A stretch of 64,000 nucleotides of DNA from JAZRYE01 sp045600585 (lineage in GTDB: Bacteria; Bacillota_I; Bacilli_A; RFN20; CAG-826), in the NCBI GenBank assembly GCA_045600585.1, contig JAZRYE010000004.1, positions 62,001-126,000 on the forward strand, read 5' to 3'. Every line of letters begins with the position of its first letter. The first letter of the stretch is position 1. Shown in pieces: positions 44,875 to 53,162 of the stretch. The translations under genes and the position numbers were made by a program. Under the pieces are notes generated by a model. The model worked only from the letters and a program-made list of their open reading frames with translations, had not been told where the DNA came from and made no database searches.

Positions 44875-45866
44875 AGTAAATCTCCTAACTCTTCAATCGT
44901 ATATGTTTTTATTTGATAAGTTCCTATTTCATTACAAACAATTGTGTCGATACCATCGTTTTTAATCTTTTTATCATGAGTTATCAAAGATAAAACATCT
45001 TCTTTACTATATTCAACTGATGTTGGTAACTTATATTTCTTTAATACTTTTAATAAAACTGGCTTAATTTCTTCATTAACCATATATGTCATTCCAATTG
45101 CCACTGCCTCTCCATGAAGTAGCTTGCCATTTGATAAAGATTCAAAAGCATGGCCTAATGTATGACCAAAGTTCAATGAACGACGAATATTACTTTCTTT
45201 TTCATCTTGTTCAACAACAAATTTTTTAATCTGTAATGAAGAGATGATTATATCTTCAAGTTTGTCTTTTAATGATTTTGCACTTTTAATTAAATCGAAT
45301 AATGCTGGAGAAAAGGTTATAGCCATTTTGATTGCTTCTGCAAGTCCGGCATTAATTTGTCTTTCATCTAAACTATCAAGAGTTTCAATATCAATTAATA
45401 CTGCTTTTGGAGGATAGAAAGCTCCAACAGGATTTTTTACCCCCATAAAATCAATCGCAGTTTTTCCTCCAATAGAAGAATCAACCATTGATAAAAGTGT
45501 TGTTGGAATATTATAAAAATCAATTCCACGCATATATAAAGAAGAAGCTAGACCAGCTATATCGCCGACTACGCCTCCACCCAAAGCTATGACACAATCT
45601 CGACGTGAAAATGAATTTTCTAATAAATTAGAAAGAATGTATTCTAAATGCTTAAAATCTTTATTTTCTTCTCCGCTAGGAAACACTAATGTATAAGCTT
45701 CCTGACATTGATTTTTTAGTGTATCAACAAATTTAGTTGGAACATTTTCATCATGAACAATCAATACTTTTCTTTCCAATTTCAAATAAGCAGATGCATT
45801 AGAAATAACGCCTTTATTAATAATAACGTTATAACTTGATTGACTTGTTTTAATATTTAGCATCAT
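44871..45866 (-). CDS. aroB: 3-dehydroquinate synthase
   Basis: About 331 residues with FPSGEENKDFKHLEYIL, ALGGGVVGDIAGL, PTTLLSMVDSSIGGKTAID and LNFGHTLGHAFESL, the NAD- and zinc-binding motifs. The frame opens with GTG at 45875, but AGGTGA lies correctly before ATG 45866, which I take as start. Converts DAHP to 3-dehydroquinate. Confidence 0.96.
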   Translation of the reverse strand: MMLNIKTSQSSYNVIINKGVISNASAYLKLERKVLIVHDENVPTKFVDTLKNQCQEAYTLVFPSGEENKDFKHLEYILSNLLENSFSRRDCVIALGGGVVGDIAGLASSLYMRGIDFYNIPTTLLSMVDSSIGGKTAIDFMGVKNPVGAFYPPKAVLIDIETLDSLDERQINAGLAEAIKMAITFSPALFDLIKSAKSLKDKLEDIIISSLQIKKFVVEQDEKESNIRRSLNFGHTLGHAFESLSNGKLLHGEAVAIGMTYMVNEEIKPVLLKVLKKYKLPTSVEYSKEDVLSLITHDKKIKNDGIDTIVCNEIGTYQIKTYTIEELGDLL

Positions 45867-45875
45867 ATCAGTCAC

Positions 45876-46970
45876 CTATTTTTCTGCTTTGGAATGATAT
45901 GTTCCCACTACCTTTAAACGGTCACAGAAGGAAGATAACTCAGCAATCATTTCTCTTCCATCGCTAGAGAAAGCGTTTCCATCGAGTTCAACGAAGAAAT
46001 AATAATTCCACATTAATTCTTTCATTGGTCTACTACGTAATGTACGCATATTAAAGCCATGGGATCCAATAATGTTTAAAGTTGACGCTAAAGAACCAGC
46101 TTCATTAGCAACAGTAAACATTAATATAAAGTGACTTCCCATTTTTGAAGCACATTCTTTATTCATAGTTTTACTGAAAACAGCAAATCTTGTTGTGTTT
46201 GTACTGCTAACATTAATATGCGATTTAAGAATTTCTAAGCCGTATAAATCAGCAACTTCTTCACTAGCAATAACAGCAATAGAGGCATCATCTGATTCAG
46301 AAAGAGCCTTTGCAGCTAAAGCTGTATTTGGATATTCCACTGTTTCAAACTGATGCTTTTCAATAAAGTCGCGGCATTGAGATAAAGCTTGTTGATGAGA
46401 CATAACTTTTTTGACATCTTCAAGTTTTGTTCCTTTTTTTACTAATAAGTTATGATAAACTTCAATTTCAATGACATCATTTACATATAAATTGCCTTGG
46501 AACATTAAATCCATGACTAATCCAACATCACCTGCAAATGAATTTTCAAGTGGTAAGACACAAACGTCACATTCACTTTGTTCAACCGAGTTATAGGCTG
46601 CCATAAAACTTGGATAGCCAATTAATTTTGAAGTTGCAAATAATCTTTTACTTGCAATGTGTGCAAAAGCACCTTCAACTCCACAATAAGCAACTTTCAT
46701 GCCTTCTAACAATCTTCTTTGATATCTTTTAGATATATTCATATTTGAATTGATAAAATCGATGTATAGATCTTTAATTTCAGAATTAGCAATTAAATCA
46801 CTATTTCTAGCGATTACTTCTTTTTCTCTAACCTTATCTTCAATTGGAAGCCCTAATTCTTTTTTATATTCAGCTACATCTTTAGCAAGTTCCATTCTTC
46901 TTTCGAATAGATTTGCCATTTCTTTATCAATTTCATTTATTTGTTTTCTTGTTTCTTTTATGTCTTTCAT
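45876..46970 (-). CDS. pheA: Bifunctional chorismate mutase / prephenate dehydratase
   Basis: 364 residues: AroQ-type chorismate mutase (1-85), prephenate dehydratase (about 92-270, with SHQQALSQC and the STNTTRF motif) and a C-terminal ACT domain for phenylalanine (NEAGSLASTLNIIGSHGFNM, RSRPMKE). It makes phenylpyruvate and is the likely feedback point. Standard P-protein order. Confidence 0.96.
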   Translation of the reverse strand: MKDIKETRKQINEIDKEMANLFERRMELAKDVAEYKKELGLPIEDKVREKEVIARNSDLIANSEIKDLYIDFINSNMNISKRYQRRLLEGMKVAYCGVEGAFAHIASKRLFATSKLIGYPSFMAAYNSVEQSECDVCVLPLENSFAGDVGLVMDLMFQGNLYVNDVIEIEVYHNLLVKKGTKLEDVKKVMSHQQALSQCRDFIEKHQFETVEYPNTALAAKALSESDDASIAVIASEEVADLYGLEILKSHINVSSTNTTRFAVFSKTMNKECASKMGSHFILMFTVANEAGSLASTLNIIGSHGFNMRTLRSRPMKELMWNYYFFVELDGNAFSSDGREMIAELSSFCDRLKVVGTYHSKAEK

Positions 46971-46981
46971 AATTACTTACC

Positions 46982-48163
46982 TCAATAGCTTTCTTTTAAC
47001 TTTTTAAAAGCTTCAAACGAATTTAGAATTGTCTTCTCGCTTACACAATAGGCAATTCTTACATAACCTTTTATTCCAAATGAATCAGATGGAACTAAAA
47101 GTAAATCGTATTCCTTTGCTTTCTGACTAAATCGATAAGCATCATCTTCTAAAGCTTTGACAAACATGTAGAATGCTCCATCAGGATGAATCACTTCATA
47201 ACCCAATTTGATTAACTCTTTATATAATAGATCTCGATTTTTTTCGTAGATTTTAATATCTGATAAATATTCAATAATTTCAGGAATAGCATATTGAAAC
47301 AAACTTGGAGCGTTAACAAATCCTAATAATCTTCCAGCGCCTTTCATTCCATCATAAAATTTTTTTATGTTATTCATTTTTGGATTAACTAATATGTAGC
47401 CAATTCTTTCGCCAGGCAATGATAATGATTTTGAGAAAGAATAAATAACGACAGAATTATTATAATAATTAGTCACAAATGGATATTTTGCATCGATATA
47501 AATTAATTCACGATATGGTTCATCGCTAATTAGATAAATATCGTGATTGAATTCTTTTTGCTTTTTACTGAGTAAAGATGAAAGTTTTATGATTACTTCT
47601 TCTTTATAGACAACACCAGTAGGATTGTTAGGTGAATCAATCACTACTGCTTTTGTATTTTCATTAATCAATGATTCAAGAGCGTTAAAATCAATAATCA
47701 TTTTCTCATCAGATGGACAAACAACTAATTTGCCATTTGCGTTATTAACAAATGTTTCATATTCAGGAAAAAATGGAGCAAAAACAATAATTTCATCTTT
47801 TGGCGAAGAAATAATATTTTTAAAACAAATTGTTAATCCGGCAGCAGCTCCACAACAAAGATAAATAAGTGTAGGATCAACTTCTGCATTAAATCTTTTG
47901 TTTAAATTGTTGGCAATTGCTGTTCTAGCATTTAGATCGCCAACAGCGGATGTATAGCCATGAGTAATTGTAGAATCTTGATTATTCAATATTTTTACAA
48001 GTATTTCTTTGACTTCTTTTGGAGCGGGAACACTAGGATTGCCAATAGAAAAATCATAGACATTATCTTCGCCTACAATTGCTTTTCTTTGCTTACCATA
48101 TTCAAATAGTTCTCTAATAGCAGAACCTTGTTTACCATATTGCTGGCATTTTTCATTAAGCAT
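46982..48163 (-). CDS. PLP-dependent aminotransferase, class I/II
   Basis: 393 residues with SIGNPSVPAPKEV, VIDSPNNPTGVVYKEE, SDEPYRELIY and YSFSKSLSLPGERIGYI, whose Lys binds pyridoxal phosphate. As first gene of the aromatic operon it probably transaminates phenylpyruvate and hydroxyphenylpyruvate, ending both branches; aspartate is another possible substrate. GGAGGAGG lies at good spacing. Confidence 0.9.
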   Translation of the reverse strand: MLNEKCQQYGKQGSAIRELFEYGKQRKAIVGEDNVYDFSIGNPSVPAPKEVKEILVKILNNQDSTITHGYTSAVGDLNARTAIANNLNKRFNAEVDPTLIYLCCGAAAGLTICFKNIISSPKDEIIVFAPFFPEYETFVNNANGKLVVCPSDEKMIIDFNALESLINENTKAVVIDSPNNPTGVVYKEEVIIKLSSLLSKKQKEFNHDIYLISDEPYRELIYIDAKYPFVTNYYNNSVVIYSFSKSLSLPGERIGYILVNPKMNNIKKFYDGMKGAGRLLGFVNAPSLFQYAIPEIIEYLSDIKIYEKNRDLLYKELIKLGYEVIHPDGAFYMFVKALEDDAYRFSQKAKEYDLLLVPSDSFGIKGYVRIAYCVSEKTILNSFEAFKKLKESY

Positions 48164-48235
48164 TAGTCTACCTCCTCCAATAAAAATATTAGTTTAATTT
48201 TAACAAAATAAACTAGTGATTAATATAGAGAATTT

Positions 48236-48250
48236 ATAAGCTAAGCTTAT
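48236..48250. repeat. 15-bp palindrome upstream of the aromatic operon
   Basis: ATAAGCT and AGCTTAT around a single A, about 75 bases before the aminotransferase ATG and after the upstream gene's terminator. It is a possible operator; no T-box or Trp-like attenuator is visible in this 147-bp gap. Confidence 0.45.
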
Positions 48251-48265
48251 GTTATGTAAAAAATA

Positions 48266-48287
48266 ACAAAAAACAGGTTTCCCTGTT
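48266..48287 (-). terminator. Terminator of the Pr6Pr-like gene
   Basis: On the minus strand AACAGG-GAAA-CCTGTT with a stable GNRA-type loop, then TTTTGTTATTTTTT. Confidence 0.88.
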
Positions 48288-48310
48288 ATTTTATAAATAA
48301 AATGTAACTA

Positions 48311-48985
48311 TTATTTAGCTAATTTTGATGATCTTTTATTAGCAAAATAGAGGTATAAAGAGCCAATCAAAATCAAGAAGCCAAGCAATAATAAAATCCA
48401 ATAAGCACAGCCTAAAAATGGTAATTCGTTTGTAAAACCAAATGCACCGGCTTCAGATCCCCAGTTTAAAAAGAAATAAGGGTAATAAGTATTAGGGGCA
48501 AATTCCCATTTCAAAACATAGCCAATTCCTGCATAAATTGCATAGCAAAGAGGTGGGATAATGACATAAAAAGTATCAGACTTCTTATGTATAATTTTTG
48601 TTCGATATAAGAAGAAATCAACAATAGCACTAATTGGTGAAACAACATGAGTTAGAACATTCTGAATTCTCCAAGCAGTTTTACCCATTGTTGGAGCAAG
48701 AACAAAGCAAAATACAAAGCCTGTTAAAGTGATTGAAACAGTGAAAACTAGTCTTAAAATCTCCCAGAATCTATTTTCAATTTTCTTTATCATTAATACC
48801 AAGCCAATAATAGAGACTAAAGCAATAGCAATATTTGATTGAATGGTAAAATACATAAATACACTTCCACCACCCATAAATGAGTTTCTTCCAGCGGCAG
48901 CACTTATAACTGTTCCTATTGTAGCAGCAAGAAAAACGATTACCTTTAATATAAAAGAACAAATATTAATAGATTTAGTCTTCAT
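48311..48985 (-). CDS. Pr6Pr family membrane protein
   Basis: 224 residues with about six membrane segments and the family's features FMYFTIQSNIAI-like (YFTIQSNIAIALVSI), LTHVVSPISAIVDFFL and the C-terminal FFLNWGSEAG. It resembles Pr6Pr/FAR-17a-like membrane proteins, whose function is not established. GAGGTAA precedes the ATG. Single gene between two terminators. Confidence 0.82.
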   Translation of the reverse strand: MKTKSINICSFILKVIVFLAATIGTVISAAAGRNSFMGGGSVFMYFTIQSNIAIALVSIIGLVLMIKKIENRFWEILRLVFTVSITLTGFVFCFVLAPTMGKTAWRIQNVLTHVVSPISAIVDFFLYRTKIIHKKSDTFYVIIPPLCYAIYAGIGYVLKWEFAPNTYYPYFFLNWGSEAGAFGFTNELPFLGCAYWILLLLGFLILIGSLYLYFANKRSSKLAK

Positions 48986-49010
48986 AAAATTACCTCGACT
49001 AATTGTAAAA

Positions 49011-49049
49011 CAAAAAGAGGCTTTAAGAAATAAAATCTTATTTGCCTCT
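49011..49049 (-). terminator. mntP terminator
   Basis: On the minus strand AGAGGC and GCCTCT enclose an inner AAATAA/TTATTT hairpin, followed by TTTTTGTTTT. Confidence 0.8.
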
Positions 49050-49051
49050 AA

Positions 49052-49681
49052 TTATAAATAATGTTCTAATACGATCCAAATAGCCAACAATAGAAGAATT
49101 GAGCCACCAATGATTGATGTAATTTCAAACTTACCTTTGAATAATTTTTGGAATTGATTTGCTAATATGACACCTATCAAAGAAATAACAAATGTACACA
49201 CCATAATGATTGAAACATGTAACCAAATCGTTAAATTAGTTGACATACCAGCATGAAAAGCAACCCCAGTAGCTAAAGCGTCAATAGCGGTTGCAACACC
49301 CATTATTAATACTTCTTTAATTGAGAATTTTTTAACTTCTTTTTCTTCTTCAGGCTTTTTCAAATCTTTAATGGCTTCAATTAGCATTTTCCCACCGATA
49401 TATACTAATAAGGCAAAGGCCACCCAAGTAACGATAATTGATAAAATGTTTCCAGCTTTTTCTCCAGCTGCAGCTCCTGCAATTGCACTTATCCCCTCAA
49501 CAGCCCAATAACCAGCTAATGGCATTAATGCTTGCATTACACCAAAGGTGATTGCGATAAATAATGTCCTTTTCTTATTCATATCAGTGTATATCAAACC
49601 ATCAGTCACACTGACTGCAAAAGCATCCATCGATAAAGCGATGCCGAATAAAATAATTTGAATAATAATTTCTGGTGTCAT
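49052..49681 (-). CDS. mntP: Putative manganese efflux pump MntP
   Basis: 209 residues with six predicted membrane segments in two halves, each holding conserved acidic residues: ALSMDAFAVS (about 15-24) and VATAIDALATGVAFHAG (about 134-150), as in MntP. It exports Mn2+. An acidic/basic loop (KKPEEEKEVKK) lies between the halves. Its own promoter gives only a very short leader without a Shine-Dalgarno, and there is no room for a yybP-ykoY riboswitch. Confidence 0.9.
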   Translation of the reverse strand: MTPEIIIQIILFGIALSMDAFAVSVTDGLIYTDMNKKRTLFIAITFGVMQALMPLAGYWAVEGISAIAGAAAGEKAGNILSIIVTWVAFALLVYIGGKMLIEAIKDLKKPEEEKEVKKFSIKEVLIMGVATAIDALATGVAFHAGMSTNLTIWLHVSIIMVCTFVISLIGVILANQFQKLFKGKFEITSIIGGSILLLLAIWIVLEHYL

Positions 49682-49697
49682 AAATAAATGTGAATAG

Positions 49698-49727
49698 ATT
49701 ATATTTATAAAATATTTAGTAAGTCAA
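49698..49727 (-). promoter_or_regulatory. mntP promoter
   Basis: TTGACT (49727-49722), 18-bp spacer, TATAAT (49703-49698), about 17 bases before the ATG. One of the best promoters in the window. Confidence 0.75.
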
Positions 49728-49732
49728 CACTA

Positions 49733-51148
49733 TCATTTGAAAAATTTAACTTCATCTATAAAAGAGAAATCTTTAAGTTTCCACGACCAGTTTTTGTCAG
49801 ACATTGTTCCTGGTTCATTGAATCTAGCTTTGTCATCAAGCTTTAGAAGGTCTTGCATAGGGAAAATTGTTATTTTACTTGGCATATTGTAGATTGCGTT
49901 CATTAAGTCTTTATATAGCTCTTTTCCGTTACTCTGAATTCTATCTTTAATGATTAATTTTTGATATTCATTTAAAGATTTAAACCACGAATAAAATGTT
50001 TGATTATCATGAGTTCCTGTATACAAAATTAAGTTCTTGTTGGACCAATGATGGTAATCGCAAATTAGGAATTGAGTTACGAACATTCCAGGCAAATTAT
50101 AATGGTCTCTTAAGTCATAAACACTTTGAAATAAATCGCCTAAATCTTCCGCAATTAGATCAATTTTTGGATACTTATGATACAAAGTATCAAATAAATC
50201 ATTTCTCGGACCTATTTCCCATTTTCCATTTTTAGCATTTTTACTTCCAAATGGAATTGTATAGTATGTATCAAACGCTCTAAAATGATCGATTCTTAAT
50301 ATGTCACATAATGAGCACAAATAAGAAATTCTATCTATGATAAAAGAATAATTATTTTCTTTCATTTTTTTGAAATTATAAATTGGTTGGCCCCATAATT
50401 GTCCTTCTTCAGAGAAATAATCTGGTGGGACCCCAGCAACTAGTGTTGGATTATAATTCTCATCGATTTCAAATTGATCGCGGTGAAGCCAGCAATCAAC
50501 GCTATCAAAGCCAACATAAAATGGCATATCAGCAATAATTTTAATTCGTTTTGCTTTAGCGTAAGCCATTACATGTTTCCACTGTTTAAAAGCCATATAT
50601 TGCATAAAGCAAATAAAATCTATTTGTTTGATTAATGATTTTGGTGGATTATTATGAGAATCAAAATAATTAATATAATATTCATCCCATTCATTCCAAC
50701 ATTTGTTCTTATTTATTTTTTTGAAAACTAGATAAGTTGCGTATTCAGAAACCCAAGTATTCTTTGTTTTGAATTTTTTTAGGCCATCCATTCCTGTTTT
50801 TGAATAAGTAATAAATGCTTTTTTAAGCCATTTTATTTTAAAATTATAGACAGCTTGATAATTTACTTTTGTCGTGCCTTTTCTATATTCAGGAAGTTCA
50901 TCTAATAATCTATCTTCTTTATAAATCATTTCTAAAGAAATGTATCTTATGTCAATTGCCTTGGAACAGATTGACATATATGGTGAGTTGCCTTCTCCTA
51001 AAGGATTTAAAGGCAAAATTTGCCAATATCTATAATGATGTTTGCTAAGCCAATCTAAATATCGATAGCAATCATATCCAAAATCACCAATTCCTTGTCC
51101 TCCAGGAAGAGCAGATACTGGTAATAAAACACCTATATTATTTTTCAT
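49733..51148 (-). CDS. malQ: 4-alpha-glucanotransferase
   Basis: 471 residues, GH77: PLNPLGEGNSPYMSICS, KIIADMPFYVGFDSVDCW, GVPPDYFSEEGQLWGQPIY, RIDHFRAFDTYYTIP (nucleophile region), IAEDLGDLF and YTGTHDNQTFYSW. It rearranges maltodextrins; with pulA it would process stored glycogen or imported glucans. No signal peptide. Translation start sits behind a hairpin with a T-run. Confidence 0.95.
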   Translation of the reverse strand: MKNNIGVLLPVSALPGGQGIGDFGYDCYRYLDWLSKHHYRYWQILPLNPLGEGNSPYMSICSKAIDIRYISLEMIYKEDRLLDELPEYRKGTTKVNYQAVYNFKIKWLKKAFITYSKTGMDGLKKFKTKNTWVSEYATYLVFKKINKNKCWNEWDEYYINYFDSHNNPPKSLIKQIDFICFMQYMAFKQWKHVMAYAKAKRIKIIADMPFYVGFDSVDCWLHRDQFEIDENYNPTLVAGVPPDYFSEEGQLWGQPIYNFKKMKENNYSFIIDRISYLCSLCDILRIDHFRAFDTYYTIPFGSKNAKNGKWEIGPRNDLFDTLYHKYPKIDLIAEDLGDLFQSVYDLRDHYNLPGMFVTQFLICDYHHWSNKNLILYTGTHDNQTFYSWFKSLNEYQKLIIKDRIQSNGKELYKDLMNAIYNMPSKITIFPMQDLLKLDDKARFNEPGTMSDKNWSWKLKDFSFIDEVKFFK

Positions 51149-51181
51149 AAAAAATAGCCTCGTTTAATACAATAGGCTATT
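51149..51181 (-). terminator. Hairpin with T-run directly before malQ
   Basis: On the minus strand AATAGCCT and AGGCTATT form 8 bp around a 13-nt loop, followed by TTTT and the malQ ATG. GAGG at the 3' arm is the only Shine-Dalgarno candidate. It would end the HAD-gene transcript and also cover the malQ site. Confidence 0.55.
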
Positions 51182-51213
51182 ATCAAAATGAATTAAAGTA
51201 AAATCGCCAAAAA

Positions 51214-51999
51214 TCAAATAATTTTAAATTTTTGTAAGATCAATTTGACTCCTGATTTTCGAATATCTTTTGCTCTATATTTAGCGTATTTCTTAGCTTC
51301 AGGATTTCCATTTTCCATACAAATGCTATATTCAACCGCCTCAAACATAGATATATCTTGAACATCGTCACCAATAGCCATGGCATTACTCTTATTTATA
51401 TATAAATAGGATAATAGTTTATCAACTCCACGACTTTTTAAAGATTCATTTGGTGTTAAGTCTACACCATATTTTAAGAATCTATACCAATAAATAGGTT
51501 TCGGAAGCAAGGATTTAATCTCCTCATCATGTTCATCGGGACAAATCAAAGCAATGCGAGTTATTTTCTGATTTAAATATAATTTATGTGCAGGTTTCTT
51601 TTGATAAAATTCTACATAAAATAAATCTGGATAATAATTGTTACGATTAATTAAAAAACAATCTCTTTCTTTAATGAATTCAGCGTTATATCCATATTTA
51701 CGACAAACTTTAACAATTTTCTTTAAATATTTACGATCAAAGTAATCAGAATATATTAATTTATCTTGATAAAAGACAGTTCCACCGTTACCGGTAATAA
51801 GTCCATCTGGAGTAATTAAATCTAAAATGCCAAGATCTTTTAATGAATGATAACTTCTTGCTGTACATAAAACTACTTGGACTCCATTATGTTGAGCTCG
51901 TTTTAAAGCTTTTATTGAATCCATATCAAAAACTCTTTCTGGATGAATAAATATTGTCGAATCGACATCACAAAAAATAATTTTGATATCACTATTCAT
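51214..51999 (-). CDS. Cof-type HAD-IIB hydrolase
   Basis: 261 residues with IIFCDVDSTIFIHPERVF (DxD motif I, residues 11 and 13), LCTARSYHS (motif II), a cap domain, and KSNAMAIGDDVQDISMFEAVEYSICMENG (motif IV). These enzymes dephosphorylate sugar phosphates or FMN-like substrates; specificity cannot be read. It overlaps the frameshifted HAD gene by 8 bp. Confidence 0.92.
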   Translation of the reverse strand: MNSDIKIIFCDVDSTIFIHPERVFDMDSIKALKRAQHNGVQVVLCTARSYHSLKDLGILDLITPDGLITGNGGTVFYQDKLIYSDYFDRKYLKKIVKVCRKYGYNAEFIKERDCFLINRNNYYPDLFYVEFYQKKPAHKLYLNQKITRIALICPDEHDEEIKSLLPKPIYWYRFLKYGVDLTPNESLKSRGVDKLLSYLYINKSNAMAIGDDVQDISMFEAVEYSICMENGNPEAKKYAKYRAKDIRKSGVKLILQKFKII

Positions 52000-52632
52000 T
52001 AAATAACTCCATCAACGAATAAATCTTTTTATATTCATTAATATTATTAAATTCGTTATCTCTATCGAGCAATATACAATCTACTCCAGCATTAATTGCA
52101 CATTTGCAGTCGTTTAAAGCGTCACCAATATAAAGAACATCTTTCTTATCGATATATCTATTATCTAATTTCAAAGCGGCCAAAATTGGGTCTGGATGTG
52201 GTTTGAATTTTGTTTTGTCATATTCGTTGTTTCCAACGTAAATAGAAAAGATGTCTAAAGGGATATCAAAGAATCTTAAAATATCTTGAATGTGGCTTTT
52301 ATTGTTACTAGTAACAATTCCACAATAAATATCGTTATCTTTTAAATATTTAATCAAGTTATCGGTATCATGATATTTCTTTGATAATTTTACAGTTTTA
52401 TCAGTGTTTAAATATTCGCCAATCTTATCAACAAATAGTTGAAATTGATCCATTGATCCACCTTTTTCTAAATATGGTTCTAATAATGGCCTACGAGCTA
52501 AATACTTAGATTCTTTTGGATCAACATCAATACCTACGGCTTTATAAGATTCAACAAAAACATGTTCCAATGATGGAATAGTATCAAATAAAGTACCGTC
52601 AAAATCAAATAGTTTAGTTTATATTTCTTCAT
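51992..52632 (-). pseudogene. HAD phosphatase (Gph/PpaX-like) with 5' frameshift
   Basis: The body (52570-51992) has HAD motifs VTSNNKSH and YIGDALNDCKCAINAGVDCILL. The nucleophile motif KLFDFDGTLFDT is encoded just upstream in the same frame, but no start codon serves it: a TAA stands three codons before. ATG 52632, in TAATG overlap with the previous gene, is in another frame (MKKYKLNYLIL). AAACT is repeated in tandem at this point; deleting one copy gives MKKYKLFDFDGTLFDT, a perfect N-terminus. Hence a 5-bp duplication has inactivated or switched off the gene. A sequencing error or programmed frameshift is less likely. Confidence 0.85.
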
Positions 52633-53159
52633 TATTTAAGTCTTTCTAAAGTGCTTTTTGGTAAAGTTTTCATAATTAATACAGAAACGATAATTTTAAA
52701 AATATCAAAAGGAATGTAAGGAACAACGGATATTAATAATGTTTTTTCTAAAGAAAAATTTAAATAAAACATCATGAACACTGTTCCGATAATATAAACA
52801 ACTAATAAGGCAACAAAGCCAGATAAAAACATTCTTATCCAGTCATTTTTAATTGGAGAATGGTTGATAAAATGAAAAGGAATAAAACAAATAACAAATG
52901 ATATAACATAACCAAATGTTGGAGTGATACCAGCATTAAAGCCGGCATATATTGGTAAAAATAAACCCAATAATAAATAAGAAGAAGTAATGATGATTTT
53001 GTCTAATAATTTTGGAGTGACAAAAGCAATGATAATAATAATCAAAAATTGTAACGATAATTTAATATTTGCTCCTAAAGGTATTGAAAACATACCAAGG
53101 ACACAAAGCATCGCTAGCATAATTCCATCATGTGTAATTCTTCTTACTGTATTATTCAT
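52632..53159 (-). CDS. BioY-like ECF transporter substrate-binding component
   Basis: 175 residues with about five to six membrane segments and the BioY-style segment GITPTFGYVISFVICFIPFHF (in parts, about 76-96). BioY takes up biotin, alone or with the shared ECF ATPases, which are not in this window. Substrate is therefore inferred from family only. It starts 3 bp after the ABC exporter and ends in TAATG overlap with the HAD gene. Confidence 0.78.
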   Translation of the reverse strand: MNNTVRRITHDGIMLAMLCVLGMFSIPLGANIKLSLQFLIIIIIAFVTPKLLDKIIITSSYLLLGLFLPIYAGFNAGITPTFGYVISFVICFIPFHFINHSPIKNDWIRMFLSGFVALLVVYIIGTVFMMFYLNFSLEKTLLISVVPYIPFDIFKIIVSVLIMKTLPKSTLERLK

Positions 53160-53162
53160 TAT

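Noticed and set aside
48164..48310. T-box or Trp/Phe leader peptide before the aromatic operon
   Set aside because: No T-box core, no short frame rich in aromatic codons, and no terminator between promoter region and first gene other than that of the upstream gene.
49682..49732. Manganese (yybP-ykoY) riboswitch before mntP
   Set aside because: The gap is 51 bp and holds the promoter itself; there is no room for the aptamer.
52570..52632. Programmed -1 ribosomal frameshift in the HAD gene
   Set aside because: No canonical slippery heptamer stands before the needed shift point, whereas deletion of one AAACT copy restores the motif exactly, so duplication is the simpler reading.
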